In this document: one piece after another, positions 9,293 through 20,180 of the stretch
Position numbering within the stretch: the first letter of the stretch is position 1
Layout: each line of letters starts with the position of its first letter
Assembly (NCBI GenBank): GCA_014238425.1
Contig: JABABD010000008.1
Coordinates: 1-64,000, forward strand
DNA from: Flavobacteriaceae bacterium
Lineage (GTDB): Bacteria > Bacteroidota > Bacteroidia > Flavobacteriales > Flavobacteriaceae
Direction of reading: 5' to 3'
Length of the DNA stretch: 64,000 nt
Notes under the pieces: generated by a model
What the model was told of the DNA's origin: nothing
Database searches by the model: none
The model's input: only the letters and a program-made list of their open reading frames with translations
Translations under genes and position numbers: made by a program

Positions 9293-9901
9293 CTAGCATA
9301 GTGGTCCTGCTCTGACGTCAGGAATTTTTCGTGAAGTATTATCTATTGCAATGGTACTATTACTATGTGCTCTATAAGTTACTTTTACAATTTGCGTCCT
9401 TTTATCAATGTCTTTAAAAGACATATATTTATTAGGGTTGAAAAATCGCTTGCTTTCTGCTTTGAGCTCTAAGACATATATACCTTCTAAATTCCAATCA
9501 GCATCATTAGCATCTTGAATCTCATGTATATCTAATCGATAACTATTCGAGTTTTTATCTGAAGGAAATTTAGAATGTTCTTCTTGACCAAAAGACGTAT
9601 ACCCAAGTTCAAGCGTGTTTTCGCTAGAAAGTATTTTTTCTATACTAGCAACATCAGCATCGCTGTAATAAGTGATTTTTAATCGTCCTTCTTCACTCTT
9701 TCGTACTTGAATGTTATCAACTCCAATGATTTGCAATTGTTTCTTTACTTCTGCAATTGCATTTTGCGCCTCATCAGATGTTATCTCTAAATTTGTAAAC
9801 TGCAATACAATTTCCTGATTAGGTACAGAAATTTGCTGTTGGCAAATGCCAAATAAGGTAAGAATTATAGTTAAAGTACTAAAGCACCATTTTGCTTTCA
9901 T
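9293..9901 (-). CDS. Hypothetical exported protein, possible lipoprotein
   Basis: 202 residues from the ATG at 9901. An upstream in-frame ATG at 9934 would add 11 residues before the signal peptide and is less likely. The N-terminus (MKAKWCFSTLTIILTLFGIC) is a signal sequence whose Cys could be lipidated, although FGIC is a poor lipobox. The mature part has an alternating beta/charged pattern (EIVLQFTNLEITSDEAQNAI, IEKILSSENTLELGYTSFG) with no recognised family. Its last Cys is the final residue. The segment after FTNLEITSDEAQNAIAEVKKQL, which goes on to IGVDNIQV, faintly recalls the P1 fold of SecD next door, but this is weak. Function unknown. Confidence 0.7.
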   Translation of the reverse strand: MKAKWCFSTLTIILTLFGICQQQISVPNQEIVLQFTNLEITSDEAQNAIAEVKKQLQIIGVDNIQVRKSEEGRLKITYYSDADVASIEKILSSENTLELGYTSFGQEEHSKFPSDKNSNSYRLDIHEIQDANDADWNLEGIYVLELKAESKRFFNPNKYMSFKDIDKRTQIVKVTYRAHSNSTIAIDNTSRKIPDVRAGPLC

Positions 9902-9905
9902 GCGC

Positions 9906-9913
9906 CAAATATA
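9906..9913 (-). promoter_or_regulatory. -7 box directly at the start of the 9293-9901 gene
   Basis: The minus strand reads TATATTTG, ending 5 bp before the ATG at 9901. Transcription from it would begin at or next to the start codon, giving a leaderless mRNA and supporting the 9901 start. Confidence 0.4.
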
Positions 9914-9986
9914 TGAAAATTTGAAAGACTGCATTGCTACAGTTTTTACGTATATCTATTCAAAAAAAATTAATGTACTCCAAATA

Positions 9987-10640
9987 CTATTGACCTACCA
10001 TCTTTTCATAACCAGCTGGTGGTGTCATATCAAATTTATCGTTTGAAACCGCACCTTTCTTAATTTCCGTCACTTCGGTAGTTATGATCATTTTGTTTTC
10101 CATTTGATCCATCGTTATTTTCATGTAAAGCGGATACCCTTTTAATTTATCGCCTAGCATTGCTGCTTGCTGTGATGCTACTGGTATAGCCTCTGTAGTA
10201 AATAATTCCATTTCCATTTTAACGCCATCTTGACTTAAAGTAACCATATATTGCTTACACTCATAGCCTAAAACTGTTTTAGTTTCGCTTCCGGCAACGA
10301 CATTTATTTTCTCTAGCTGATCTTCAGTTACCTCATTTTTCTGTAAGGCATATTGTTTTCCTAGCATAGGATTGTCCATTAACATTAAGACTTCATTGGT
10401 CTCTCCATTTGAAATAGTTATAATATCTCCTGTCATCGGACTAGATACTTCCGATCGCGCTTTATCTCCTTTAAAATATGTAGTAGTTGTCATATCTCCA
10501 ATGGTAGCAAACTGAGCCTGCATTTCCTCATTATCACTTGACATTGTTTGCTTAGTGGTAATAACTCCTTCCGTAAGTTTTTCTTGCGCCAACGCAGTTA
10601 TACATAATAATAACGTTAATAATAGTATTAGTTTTTTCAT
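9987..10640 (-). CDS. DUF4412 family secreted protein
   Basis: 217 residues with a signal peptide (about 1-19, ALAQ). The mature part matches the DUF4412 pattern: an early beta-rich region with YFKGDKARSE, a central ETKTVLGYECKQYMV (a conserved G-Y-x-C-K motif) and a late VTEIKKGAVSNDKFDMTPPAGYEKM. Proteins of this family are periplasmic or surface-located with unknown function. It stands alone, 144 bp from mdh. Confidence 0.82.
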   Translation of the reverse strand: MKKLILLLTLLLCITALAQEKLTEGVITTKQTMSSDNEEMQAQFATIGDMTTTTYFKGDKARSEVSSPMTGDIITISNGETNEVLMLMDNPMLGKQYALQKNEVTEDQLEKINVVAGSETKTVLGYECKQYMVTLSQDGVKMEMELFTTEAIPVASQQAAMLGDKLKGYPLYMKITMDQMENKMIITTEVTEIKKGAVSNDKFDMTPPAGYEKMVGQ

Positions 10641-10783
10641 GTTTCTCGTTTAAATTTAAGTCCAATAACCAGTCATTATAACATTAGACAATATTGTGCT
10701 CGGTAAATACAATAACAAAGCCTCAGATTGCCAAAACATTAGGATTATGAGGCCTAAATTATCGTTATACCATTAGTGTTTTA

Positions 10784-11710
10784 CTATAATTCTAATAATC
10801 CATTGGTTTTCTTAACTCCTTCAGAACTTTCATTCAGATGTGCTTTTTCTGCAGCATCTAAACTAATTTCTACCACTTTTTCAATACCGTTTCTTCCTAA
10901 TACTACAGGCACACCGATACACAAATCATTTAATCCGTATTCACCTTCAAGAAGTGTTGAACAAGGATATATTTTCTTAAGGTCACATGCAATAGCCTGA
11001 ACTAAACCTGACACTGCAGCACCTGGTGCATACCATGCCGATGTTCCTAACAACTTTGTTAATGTTGCGCCACCAACCTTGGTGTCTTCTTTAACTTGAG
11101 TTAATCTATCATCCGAAATAAATTCAGTTACTGGAACACTATTCCTTGTCGCTAAACGTGTTAGAGGCACCATACCTTTATCGCTATGCCCTCCTATAAC
11201 CATTCCGTCTACATCACTAATTGGTGCTTCTAAAGCTTCCGCCAATCTATATTTAAAACGAGCAGAATCCAAAGCACCTCCCATACCAATAATTCGATTT
11301 TTAGGAAGATTAGTCGTTTTATGAACTAAATAAGTCATTGTATCCATTGGGTTACTCACGACAATAAGAATCGTGTTTGGAGAATGTTCTATAAGATTTG
11401 AAGACACCATCTTTACAATTCCTGCATTGATACCGATTAACTCTTCACGAGTCATTCCTGGTTTACGTGGTATTCCAGAGGTAATGACACAAATATCGCT
11501 ATTTGCAGTTTTAGAATAATCGTTAGTGGTTCCTGTTATTTTTGTGTCGAAACCATTTAATGATGCTGTTTGCATAAGGTCCATCGCTTTTCCTTCAGCA
11601 AATCCTTCTTTAATATCTAAGATAACGACTTCGCTCGCGAAATCTTTAATAGCAATATACTCTGTGCAACTAGCACCTACTGCTCCTGCTCCAACTACTG
11701 TAACTTTCAT
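10784..11710 (-). CDS. mdh: Malate dehydrogenase
   Basis: NAD-dependent oxidation of malate to oxaloacetate in the TCA cycle, cytoplasmic. 308 residues of the LDH-like MDH type. Visible features are the dinucleotide fold VVGAGAVGASC at 4-14, the substrate-binding loop ITSGIPRKPGMTREEL near residues 82-97, VSNPMDTMTYL, and the catalytic His in GGHSDKGMVPL. A single-gene unit with a clear -7 box. Confidence 0.96.
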   Translation of the reverse strand: MKVTVVGAGAVGASCTEYIAIKDFASEVVILDIKEGFAEGKAMDLMQTASLNGFDTKITGTTNDYSKTANSDICVITSGIPRKPGMTREELIGINAGIVKMVSSNLIEHSPNTILIVVSNPMDTMTYLVHKTTNLPKNRIIGMGGALDSARFKYRLAEALEAPISDVDGMVIGGHSDKGMVPLTRLATRNSVPVTEFISDDRLTQVKEDTKVGGATLTKLLGTSAWYAPGAAVSGLVQAIACDLKKIYPCSTLLEGEYGLNDLCIGVPVVLGRNGIEKVVEISLDAAEKAHLNESSEGVKKTNGLLEL

Positions 11711-11768
11711 AAATACGTGTAATAAATGTGTTTGTTTCTCTATATACTTCTTATCATTTGAAGCGCAA

Positions 11769-11776
11769 CAAAAGTA
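11769..11776 (-). promoter_or_regulatory. -7 box of mdh promoter
   Basis: The minus strand reads TACTTTTG, matching TAnnTTTG, 59 bp upstream of the mdh ATG. Confidence 0.5.
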
Positions 11777-11801
11777 CTAAATAATTAGTTTTTTAAACTA
11801 C

Positions 11802-11831
11802 AAAAGCACAGGATCTTAATCCTGTGCTTTT
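11802..11831 (-). terminator. Terminator of the DUF6588 gene
   Basis: Perfect 13-bp arms (11802-11814 and 11819-11831) around a 4-nt loop, with A/T runs at the base. It lies 23 bp past the stop of the upstream gene. Confidence 0.8.
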
Positions 11832-11853
11832 AAATTATTGTGTATTGATGACT

Positions 11854-12900
11854 TTATCTAAAACTAAACGCAAACCCAGCCGAAACTGTGTTGTATTCTT
11901 GTACAGTATAATCAGCGAATATTTTAAAAAACGCTAAATTCAATCGTGCTCCTAAAGTCGCTCTCACGCCATTTGCCTTAAAATCCAAATTGATAGGGTC
12001 CGTCACAGATTCGCTTATGGTAGATATTACATTACCGCTGGAATCCTCTATATCATAAGTCACTTCATAGTTACCTTTCATCTTTGCGGTGGCATCTCCT
12101 AAATTATAACCTAATCCGCCATATAAGGTTAGGATTGGAAAATCTAGAGATGCAAGCGCTTGAAAGGTAATCGCATTCATCTTGAATTCAGCTTTACCGT
12201 TTGTCACCAATACATTATCCGTAGCATTCTCATCGTTAATATTGTAAGTGACATTCATTTTAGTAAAGGCTGCCAACACAGAAATATTCAATGGTAATCG
12301 ATCTAAAGGCCCCAAATATTGCATAAGGTCATGTTGCACTCCGAACCCTATAAGATCAGCTTCAACATCATCATCAAAATTAAGCTTTGGCACATATCTT
12401 AGCTTAACATCCGTTTTAAAAGGTAATCCTAAACCTGCTTGCAACATTGGTGCTGGCACAGCATTTACAGGGAGTTCATCCGTAATACCTCCTGGCATAT
12501 CGAAACTTGCCACTTTAAATGTACCATCACCTACAGGAATACTTACATCTACTAATGCTTCATTATTATTTTCGCTCATAATAGTTGGAAGCGTTGTGTC
12601 TCCATTTGGCAATGATAGAAATGCATAATCACTATCACTGAACGTAAATAGTTGATCTGCATCCGGTACAAAAGAAACGTTCGCGCTTATGGTAATGTCA
12701 AAGCCTAGTTTCTTATGGGTTTTAGCCGTAGAATACCAACCGCCATTCATACTATACATAAGTCCTTTAATCGCCGGATTCAAATAGTTCTGACTAAGCT
12801 TACTTGCATCATCAGATGCTAAGAGAATGGTTTCAAGTTCTTGAGCGTAAAAACTAGATGTCATGACAATACATGACCAAAAAAGAAGTAACTTTTTCAT
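11854..12900 (-). CDS. DUF6588 family outer-membrane beta-barrel protein
   Basis: 348 residues with a signal peptide ending FYAQ. The start (LASDDASKLSQNYLNPAIKGLMYSMNGGWY) is characteristic of a flavobacterial family resembling outer-membrane transporters of the FadL/PorV style. It has repeated amphipathic strands and ends in an aromatic-rich strand (VQEYNTVSAGFAFSFR, terminal aromatic-x-R), as expected for BAM-assembled barrels. Role unknown. It is transcribed alone, between gyrB and mdh. Confidence 0.82.
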   Translation of the reverse strand: MKKLLLFWSCIVMTSSFYAQELETILLASDDASKLSQNYLNPAIKGLMYSMNGGWYSTAKTHKKLGFDITISANVSFVPDADQLFTFSDSDYAFLSLPNGDTTLPTIMSENNNEALVDVSIPVGDGTFKVASFDMPGGITDELPVNAVPAPMLQAGLGLPFKTDVKLRYVPKLNFDDDVEADLIGFGVQHDLMQYLGPLDRLPLNISVLAAFTKMNVTYNINDENATDNVLVTNGKAEFKMNAITFQALASLDFPILTLYGGLGYNLGDATAKMKGNYEVTYDIEDSSGNVISTISESVTDPINLDFKANGVRATLGARLNLAFFKIFADYTVQEYNTVSAGFAFSFR

Positions 12901-12925
12901 GATAATTAATAAGTAGGTTAAGCGT

Positions 12926-12933
12926 CAAAAGTA
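12926..12933 (-). promoter_or_regulatory. -7 box of the DUF6588 gene
   Basis: The minus strand reads TACTTTTG (TAnnTTTG), 26 bp before the ATG at 12900. Confidence 0.5.
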
Positions 12934-12980
12934 TAAAAAATTACGTAATACACTAATTTATCGAATCTTATAAACAAAAA

Positions 12981-13010
12981 AAACACTCTCAAGATATTTT
13001 GAGAGTGTTT
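12981..13010 (-). terminator. Terminator of gyrB
   Basis: Perfect 12-bp arms (12981-12992, 12999-13010), 6-nt loop, followed on the minus strand by a T-rich run, 22 bp past the gyrB stop. Confidence 0.85.
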
Positions 13011-13031
13011 CAATAAAATTATGATTACATA

Positions 13032-15011
<1,980 letters not shown>

Positions 15012-15012
15012 T

Positions 15013-15067
15013 CATTACGAAGTCATCTGTTTACTGATTTTGAGATTGCTCTACGCAGTTCGTAATG
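15013..15067. repeat. Decayed dispersed palindrome in the gyrB leader
   Basis: CATTACGAA (15013-15021) and TTCGTAATG (15059-15067) are perfect inverted arms. Between them, TGAGATTGCTCTACGCAG resembles the common bacterial intergenic repeat that reads TGAGATTGCTTCGTC...CGCAATGAC. It looks like an eroded copy lying in the gyrB 5' leader. Confidence 0.5.
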
Positions 15068-15116
15068 GCATTTATACACAAAAAATGACGCACAATGCAT
15101 CATTTTCGGATACTAA

Positions 15117-15124
15117 CAAAGATA
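15117..15124 (-). promoter_or_regulatory. -7 box of gyrB promoter
   Basis: The minus strand reads TATCTTTG (TAnnTTTG). It implies a leader of about 140 nt that includes the decayed palindrome. Confidence 0.5.
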
Positions 15125-15332
15125 CGAATTTAGAAGCCTATTAAAAAGTTTTTCAGACACACATCTCTATAATTATCAACAATTGTTAATTACTTAAAAG
15201 CGTCTTAAATCGCTTAAAAAGCACCTTAAATTGAGTTTTGCTGTTTTTTTATTCTTTTTGAAAACGACATACCTCAAAATTATCTTAGAGCCAAAGTTTT
15301 GCATTTTCACTTTGTTTAAAGTTGGGTAAAAA

Positions 15333-16157
15333 TCATTTTAATTTACACTTTTTATGAAACGGAAAATCATTCCATCTCCAAATTAAAAACGCAACAAACA
15401 GGAATACTCCATTGAAAATAAGAATGAAACCAATAAACGATGGCCAAGTATCAAAAGTTACATTATTTATAGTATAAAAAATACTATCTCCATTATCACT
15501 ATTGGTTATTAAATGCCTGGTTGCCCAATTGTTTCCTAAATGAAGGCCTATTGGAAAGAAAAGCGTTTTCGATTTTAATAAAGCTGTAGCGAATAGTACA
15601 TGTCCTACTGGAATACTTATAATTAATAAAACCAACAGACCTTTGTTATTCATTACATTTTCATCAAAAACGTGTATCAACATAAATAGTATCGAAAAAA
15701 TAACGTTAGCTATGATTACGTTAGAAACTTCAATAGTTTTCTTAAACAAATAACCTCTAAATAAAAACTCTTCGACCGCTACGGTTGGTAAAATAAAGTA
15801 TAATGCATATAAAATGGTTGCGTAGTTTATAGATTCACTTATAGCAAACGACTCCCCAGTATATAATGCTCTTGCATACTTGGCAGCCAATAAAGCTATA
15901 GCCCCTATTAATAAACCTAGAGGCAAAAAAGACATGCTTCTTAAGCTTAAGTCTAAACCAATAGCACGTAACGGTTTTTTGTCGATTTTAAATAATAGCC
16001 AAGTAGCGATACCCAATAAAATTGCCGATGTAAACGGGAAATACTGCTTTAAGAATGGTGTATCAATTACTGTACTTAATACGAGTGCTAAAGCAAAAAA
16101 CAGGATTGCTAATACAAAACGTGATCCTGTTGGATATTTATTTAGTAGCGTTTTCAT
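15333..16157 (-). CDS. CPBP family intramembrane metalloprotease (first of pair)
   Basis: 274 residues with about eight hydrophobic segments. CPBP (Abi/Rce1-like) motifs are intact: AVEEFLFRGYLF (EExxxR), FMLIH (FxxxH), and GLHLGNNW (HxxxN). Known members are CAAX-type proteases, bacteriocin-immunity proteins or regulators of membrane-protein turnover. The start is 1 bp downstream of the stop of a second CPBP gene, and both follow a membrane-anchored XRE regulator, so the three likely form one operon. The substrate is unknown. Confidence 0.9.
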   Translation of the reverse strand: MKTLLNKYPTGSRFVLAILFFALALVLSTVIDTPFLKQYFPFTSAILLGIATWLLFKIDKKPLRAIGLDLSLRSMSFLPLGLLIGAIALLAAKYARALYTGESFAISESINYATILYALYFILPTVAVEEFLFRGYLFKKTIEVSNVIIANVIFSILFMLIHVFDENVMNNKGLLVLLIISIPVGHVLFATALLKSKTLFFPIGLHLGNNWATRHLITNSDNGDSIFYTINNVTFDTWPSFIGFILIFNGVFLFVAFLIWRWNDFPFHKKCKLK

Positions 16158-16158
16158 A

Positions 16159-16872
16159 TTAGATTTTTTCTAAGTTGTTTTTAAAAATCTTGAAATTTGA
16201 TTTCAATAAGAGTTTCAAAAAGACCAAGGTTACTATTGATGGATAAAAACCTCTAAATATCCAATAGTATAGTTCATTCCATTCCGATAAGTTTACTCTT
16301 GATAGTTCAGCAAAAAACAATTCGCCAAAAGGTTGCGATGGGTAGAAGCATGTCATTACCATATTAGAACCTAAATGAAACCCTAAACCTATAGCAATCG
16401 ATTTGGTTTTATCAAATGCATATGCCCAAACATATCCTGTAAATCCAGTTATTAGAATTACATATACTATAGGTACAATTCTATCTGCGGTCATTCCATA
16501 AGAAAACACATGATATATTCCGAAGAAAAAAGCCGATATCAAAATCGCCTTTTTGGCACCTATTCTACTTATAAGGATGTACAAAATTGCACCTCTAAAT
16601 ACCAGATCCTCAGTTAAAGCAGACCTAAAATGATATATGAAGGCTTCATAAACTAATCTCCAATTAATAGGTTTATTTCCCCAACTAACTGACATAATTA
16701 ATGTTTCAATATAGATCATTGAGAGGTTAATTAACGCAATCATCAAGAAGCCAATTAAAAACTGAAGCATCCGTTTTTGATTAGGAATAATCCCTAAAAT
16801 CTCGATATTTTTTCTCTCAATGAAGTGCAGGAGCACCCATGAGATCACTATTATTACTAGTAATCCTAACAT
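16159..16872 (-). CDS. CPBP family intramembrane metalloprotease (second of pair)
   Basis: 237 residues, multi-spanning. Motifs are TEDLVFRGAIL (ED instead of the usual EE before xxxR), FFGIYH (FxxxH) and GFHLGSN (HxxxN). The ED variant keeps an acidic pair and occurs in some CPBP proteins, so activity is plausible. It lies 26 bp after the XRE/DUF4870 gene and 1 bp before the other CPBP gene. The two proteins are only distantly similar to each other and are not a recent duplication. Confidence 0.85.
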   Translation of the reverse strand: MLGLLVIIVISWVLLHFIERKNIEILGIIPNQKRMLQFLIGFLMIALINLSMIYIETLIMSVSWGNKPINWRLVYEAFIYHFRSALTEDLVFRGAILYILISRIGAKKAILISAFFFGIYHVFSYGMTADRIVPIVYVILITGFTGYVWAYAFDKTKSIAIGLGFHLGSNMVMTCFYPSQPFGELFFAELSRVNLSEWNELYYWIFRGFYPSIVTLVFLKLLLKSNFKIFKNNLEKI

Positions 16873-16898
16873 TATAAATAAAATTAAAAAGGGTTAAA

Positions 16899-17465
16899 CT
16901 ATTTTTTAGGTTTTAAAAAAGGAATAGACAATGGATAATTACATCTGCCTGAACTTAAAGAAGACATCACATTTTTAATACTAATAATGATACCAAAGAG
17001 GAAAACTGCACCCGTTCCAAAAAAGTTAATGCCTGGAAAAGGAAAAAATAGCAATAAGGATATTAGTATTAATAGATTTATGGTGCAATGAAAATTAACT
17101 ACGGCACGACCATGCACGTCATATATTTTATTGTCTTCCGCCTTACTCATCCATGTGAAAAGTGGGAATAAAACATTGGCAAACGGAATGATCAATCCAA
17201 AAAATGGTGAGGCATGTAACAAAAGCATCCATTTACGCTTTATAGTTTCCTCTTTAGGGTTATCAAGTACAATTAAATCGTCTACTTCAATATCTAACCC
17301 GACTGCTAACAGTTTTACAGTCTGTAAATGTGGTTGTACTTCACCTTTTTCAATGCGCTGTATGGTTCGTACTCCTACAGTCGTTCTTTCTGAAAGTTCA
17401 TCTTGGGTAAAGCCTTTTAACTTTCGTTGATATAATAAATTCTCTCTAAGGGTTTGCTGCTTCAT
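16899..17465 (-). CDS. XRE-type regulator with DUF4870 membrane domain
   Basis: 188 residues. Residues 6-62 form a Cro/CI helix-turn-helix (LKGFTQDELSERTTVGVRTIQRIEKGEVQP). Residues about 75-170 form a DUF4870-type membrane part with hydrophobic segments and the family motif ENKIYDVHGRAVVNFH (here EDNK...). DNA binding is thus tethered to the membrane, suggesting a regulator that senses the membrane or is released by proteolysis (inference). It heads the operon with two CPBP membrane proteases, which could be its targets or its processors. A paralogue is at 51092. Confidence 0.88.
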   Translation of the reverse strand: MKQQTLRENLLYQRKLKGFTQDELSERTTVGVRTIQRIEKGEVQPHLQTVKLLAVGLDIEVDDLIVLDNPKEETIKRKWMLLLHASPFFGLIIPFANVLFPLFTWMSKAEDNKIYDVHGRAVVNFHCTINLLILISLLLFFPFPGINFFGTGAVFLFGIIISIKNVMSSLSSGRCNYPLSIPFLKPKK

Positions 17466-17486
17466 TGTGCATCATTTTTGTTGGTA

Positions 17487-17494
17487 CAAATCTA
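17487..17494 (-). promoter_or_regulatory. -7 box of the XRE/CPBP operon
   Basis: The minus strand reads TAGATTTG, 22 bp before the ATG. A second box (TACCTTTG, 17567-17574) lies 80 bp further upstream. Both sit in the same plus-strand context GGTACAAAnnTAAA, so there may be two promoters or an autoregulated pair. Confidence 0.45.
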
Positions 17495-17602
17495 AAGAGT
17501 AATATTGGTTTTTAACACGCCATTTAAATGTCACCTATCTGTCATTTCCCTATTTTAAAGAGGGTACAAAGGTAAATATATTGTTTTATTAAAGTACCGA
17601 AC

Positions 17603-17633
17603 AAAAAAGACCAACCTTTTCGGTTAGTCTTTT
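17603..17633 (-). terminator. Terminator of asnB
   Basis: Imperfect hairpin AAAAGAC-AACC with a 5-nt loop and complementary GGTT-GTCTTTT, ending in a T run on the minus strand, 24 bp past the asnB stop. Confidence 0.75.
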
Positions 17634-17656
17634 CTCAGTCAAATGAGGACATAAAT

Positions 17657-19327
17657 TTATCGCACATAGGCATCATCATGCACTTGAGCAATCGCTCTAC
17701 CAGATGGGTCGTTCATATTTTTAAATGCTTCATCCCATTCAAGCGCTATTTTAGTGCTACACGCTACAGATGGTTCTTGCGGTACGCATAAAGCTGCGGC
17801 ATCACTTGGGAAATGCTCTTCGAAAATAGAGCGATAATAGAATTCTTCTTTATTTTGAGGTGTTTGAATAGGGAACCTAAAGCGTGCATTTTCCATTTGC
17901 TCAGCTGATACAGCCTCATTTACCACTTCTTTAAGTGTATCTATCCAACTATAGCCAACACCATCTGAAAACTGCTCTTTTTGTCTCCAAGCAACACTTT
18001 CTGGCAACATATCTTCAAAAGCTTTACGCACCACCCATTTTTCCATGCGCTCTCCATTAATCATTTTATCTTGAGGGTTAATACGCATGGCCACATCCAT
18101 GAATTCTTTATCTAAAAATGGCACGCGACCTTCAATGCCCCAAGCGGCTAAACTTTTGTTTGCTCTCAAGCAATCATACATATGAAGTTTATCGAGTTTT
18201 CTAACTGTTTCTTCGTGAAATTCCCTGGCGTTTGGTGCTTTATGGAAGTATAAATATCCTCCAAATAACTCGTCTGCGCCTTCTCCAGATAACACCATCT
18301 TGATTCCCATAGACTTTATAACACGTGCCATTAAGTACATTGGTGTACTAGCTCTTATGGTAGTGATATCATAGGTTTCTAGGTTATAAATAACATCTTT
18401 AATAGCATCCAATCCTTCTTGAATGGTAAACTTTATTTCATGGTGAATCGTTCCAATATGGTCCGCAACTTTTTGTGCAGCAGCTAAATCTGGCGAACCA
18501 TCCAATCCTACAGAAAACGAATGTAATTGTGGCCACCAAGCTTCGGTTTTATCATCAGCTTCTATACGTCGTTGTGCATATTTTTTTGCTATTGCAGAAG
18601 TTACCGAAGAATCCAATCCGCCTGATAACAATACGCCATAAGGCACATCGCTCATCAACTGTCTGTGCACTGCATCTTCAAGTGCCTGTTTTATTTCTGC
18701 AATCGAAGTTTCATTGTCTTTTACAGCTTCATAATCTGTCCAATCTCTTTTGTACCATTTTACAAATTCTCCATCTTTACTCGACATGTAATGTCCAGGA
18801 GGGAATAATTCAATCTTTGTACATACACCCTCTAGAGCTTTTAATTCTGAAGCTACGTAAAAAGTACCGTGCTTATCCCAACCTATGTATAATGGAATAA
18901 TACCCATATGATCTCTAGCTACGAAGTATTCATCTTTTTCAACATCATAAAGAGCAAATCCGAAGATGCCATTCATTTCATCTAGAAAATCATATCCTTT
19001 TTCTTTATACAAGGCTAAAATGACTTCGCAGTCAGATTGTGTTTGAAAGTTATATTTGCCATCAAACTGAGACCTTAATTCTCTATGGTTATATATTTCG
19101 CCATTAGCTGCGAGTATCAACTTCTTGTCTTCACTAAACAACGGTTGTTTTCCTGATGCTGGATCAACAATTGCCAAACGCTCATGAGCCAATATGGCTT
19201 TATCATTACTATAAATGCCGCTCCAATCTGGGCCACGATGTCTTACTTTTTTCGACATCTCCAATAATTGAGGTCTTAAGGTTTCTGCTTTTTCCTTTAA
19301 ATCAAACGCACATACAATTCCGCACAT
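17657..19327 (-). CDS. asnB: Asparagine synthase B (glutamine-hydrolysing)
   Basis: ATP-dependent synthesis of asparagine from aspartate with glutamine as nitrogen donor. 556 residues. The class II amidotransferase domain begins with the catalytic Cys2 (MCGIVCAFD) and has RHRGPDWSG and LAANGEIYNHRELR. The synthase domain shows the pyrophosphate loop LLSGGLDSSVTSAIAKK, SVGLDGSPDL, and LSGEGADELFGGYLYF. Single-gene unit, with 262 bp to the divergent DUF2911 gene. Confidence 0.97.
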   Translation of the reverse strand: MCGIVCAFDLKEKAETLRPQLLEMSKKVRHRGPDWSGIYSNDKAILAHERLAIVDPASGKQPLFSEDKKLILAANGEIYNHRELRSQFDGKYNFQTQSDCEVILALYKEKGYDFLDEMNGIFGFALYDVEKDEYFVARDHMGIIPLYIGWDKHGTFYVASELKALEGVCTKIELFPPGHYMSSKDGEFVKWYKRDWTDYEAVKDNETSIAEIKQALEDAVHRQLMSDVPYGVLLSGGLDSSVTSAIAKKYAQRRIEADDKTEAWWPQLHSFSVGLDGSPDLAAAQKVADHIGTIHHEIKFTIQEGLDAIKDVIYNLETYDITTIRASTPMYLMARVIKSMGIKMVLSGEGADELFGGYLYFHKAPNAREFHEETVRKLDKLHMYDCLRANKSLAAWGIEGRVPFLDKEFMDVAMRINPQDKMINGERMEKWVVRKAFEDMLPESVAWRQKEQFSDGVGYSWIDTLKEVVNEAVSAEQMENARFRFPIQTPQNKEEFYYRSIFEEHFPSDAAALCVPQEPSVACSTKIALEWDEAFKNMNDPSGRAIAQVHDDAYVR

Positions 19328-19589
19328 AACTTTTATATTTTCTTATTACTTATTCTATCTCTGTTAATTATAAAACAAAAATGATGCTATAATTATAATT
19401 TAAAAACATAAAATACTTAATTAGTTATAATATATAACAAGAAGTATCATATTAGTACATAAATAGAACCTAGAACTACTTATTTTAGATTCTGTTGTTT
19501 CACTTGTAAAGTTTAACATCTTAAAACGACTTTTAGTAAAATGTTAAGACAATTAGTGCTTAATTTTAACTCACTTAAAAACTCACACA

Positions 19590-20129
19590 ATGAAAAAATC
19601 AATCTTATCTGTATTTGTATTCACCTTTTTAATAGTCGCAAGTACAACTATGCATGCTCAAAAGTTCCCTCCGTTAGATAAGAGTCCTTTGGACTTGGCA
19701 TCTTTTCCGAGCAGAGGCTCTAACAAAGCCATAAAGGTATTTTATAGCCGACCACAATTAAAGGGTAGAAGTGTTGGCAAGGAATTAGCTCCTTTTAATA
19801 AGTTATGGAGAACAGGGGCTAACGATGCCACGCAAATTCAATTCCTAACAGACATGAATTTTGGAGGTAAAGCAATCAAAAAAGGGGCTTACTCTTTATT
19901 CACGATTCCAGGAGAAAAAGAATGGACTATTATTATAAGTTCTGATGTCGATAATTGGGCAACACGAGGCTATAAAGAATCGAATGAAGTTGCGAGAATG
20001 ACTGTCCCAGTGACATCAGGAACTGATTCTATAGAAGCATTTTCTATTATGTTTGAAGCCACAGATAACGGAGCAACCATGCATTTAGGATGGGGCAAAA
20101 TCCGTATTGCAGTGCCTTTTATTAAGTAA
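19590..20129 (+). CDS. DUF2911 family secreted protein
   Basis: 179 residues with a signal peptide ending MHAQ (about 23). The mature part has the DUF2911 hallmarks KVFYSRPQLKGR, PFNKLWRTGANDATQIQF, KKGAYSLFTIPGEKEWTIIIS and LGWGKIRIAVPF. The family is periplasmic or outer-membrane-associated in Bacteroidota, and its function is not established. It stands alone and ends at a strong bidirectional terminator. Confidence 0.9.
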   Translation: MKKSILSVFVFTFLIVASTTMHAQKFPPLDKSPLDLASFPSRGSNKAIKVFYSRPQLKGRSVGKELAPFNKLWRTGANDATQIQFLTDMNFGGKAIKKGAYSLFTIPGEKEWTIIISSDVDNWATRGYKESNEVARMTVPVTSGTDSIEAFSIMFEATDNGATMHLGWGKIRIAVPFIK

Positions 20130-20148
20130 GCATTTTATTTAGAATTTA

Positions 20149-20179
20149 AAAAAAGCCTCGAAAGATTCGAGGCTTTTTT
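20149..20179. terminator. Bidirectional terminator between DUF2911 gene and queE
   Basis: Perfect 14-bp arms (20149-20162, 20166-20179) around a 3-nt loop, with A and T runs at the base on either strand. Confidence 0.88.
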
Positions 20180-20180
20180 A

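Noticed and set aside
10720-10753. GCCTCA/TGAGGC hairpin after mdh as a terminator
   Set aside because: Only 6-bp arms with a 22-nt loop and no proper T run; too weak to list.
16159-16872. Second CPBP gene as a pseudogene because of ED in place of EE
   Set aside because: Full-length frame with FxxxH and HxxxN motifs intact, and an acidic pair retained.
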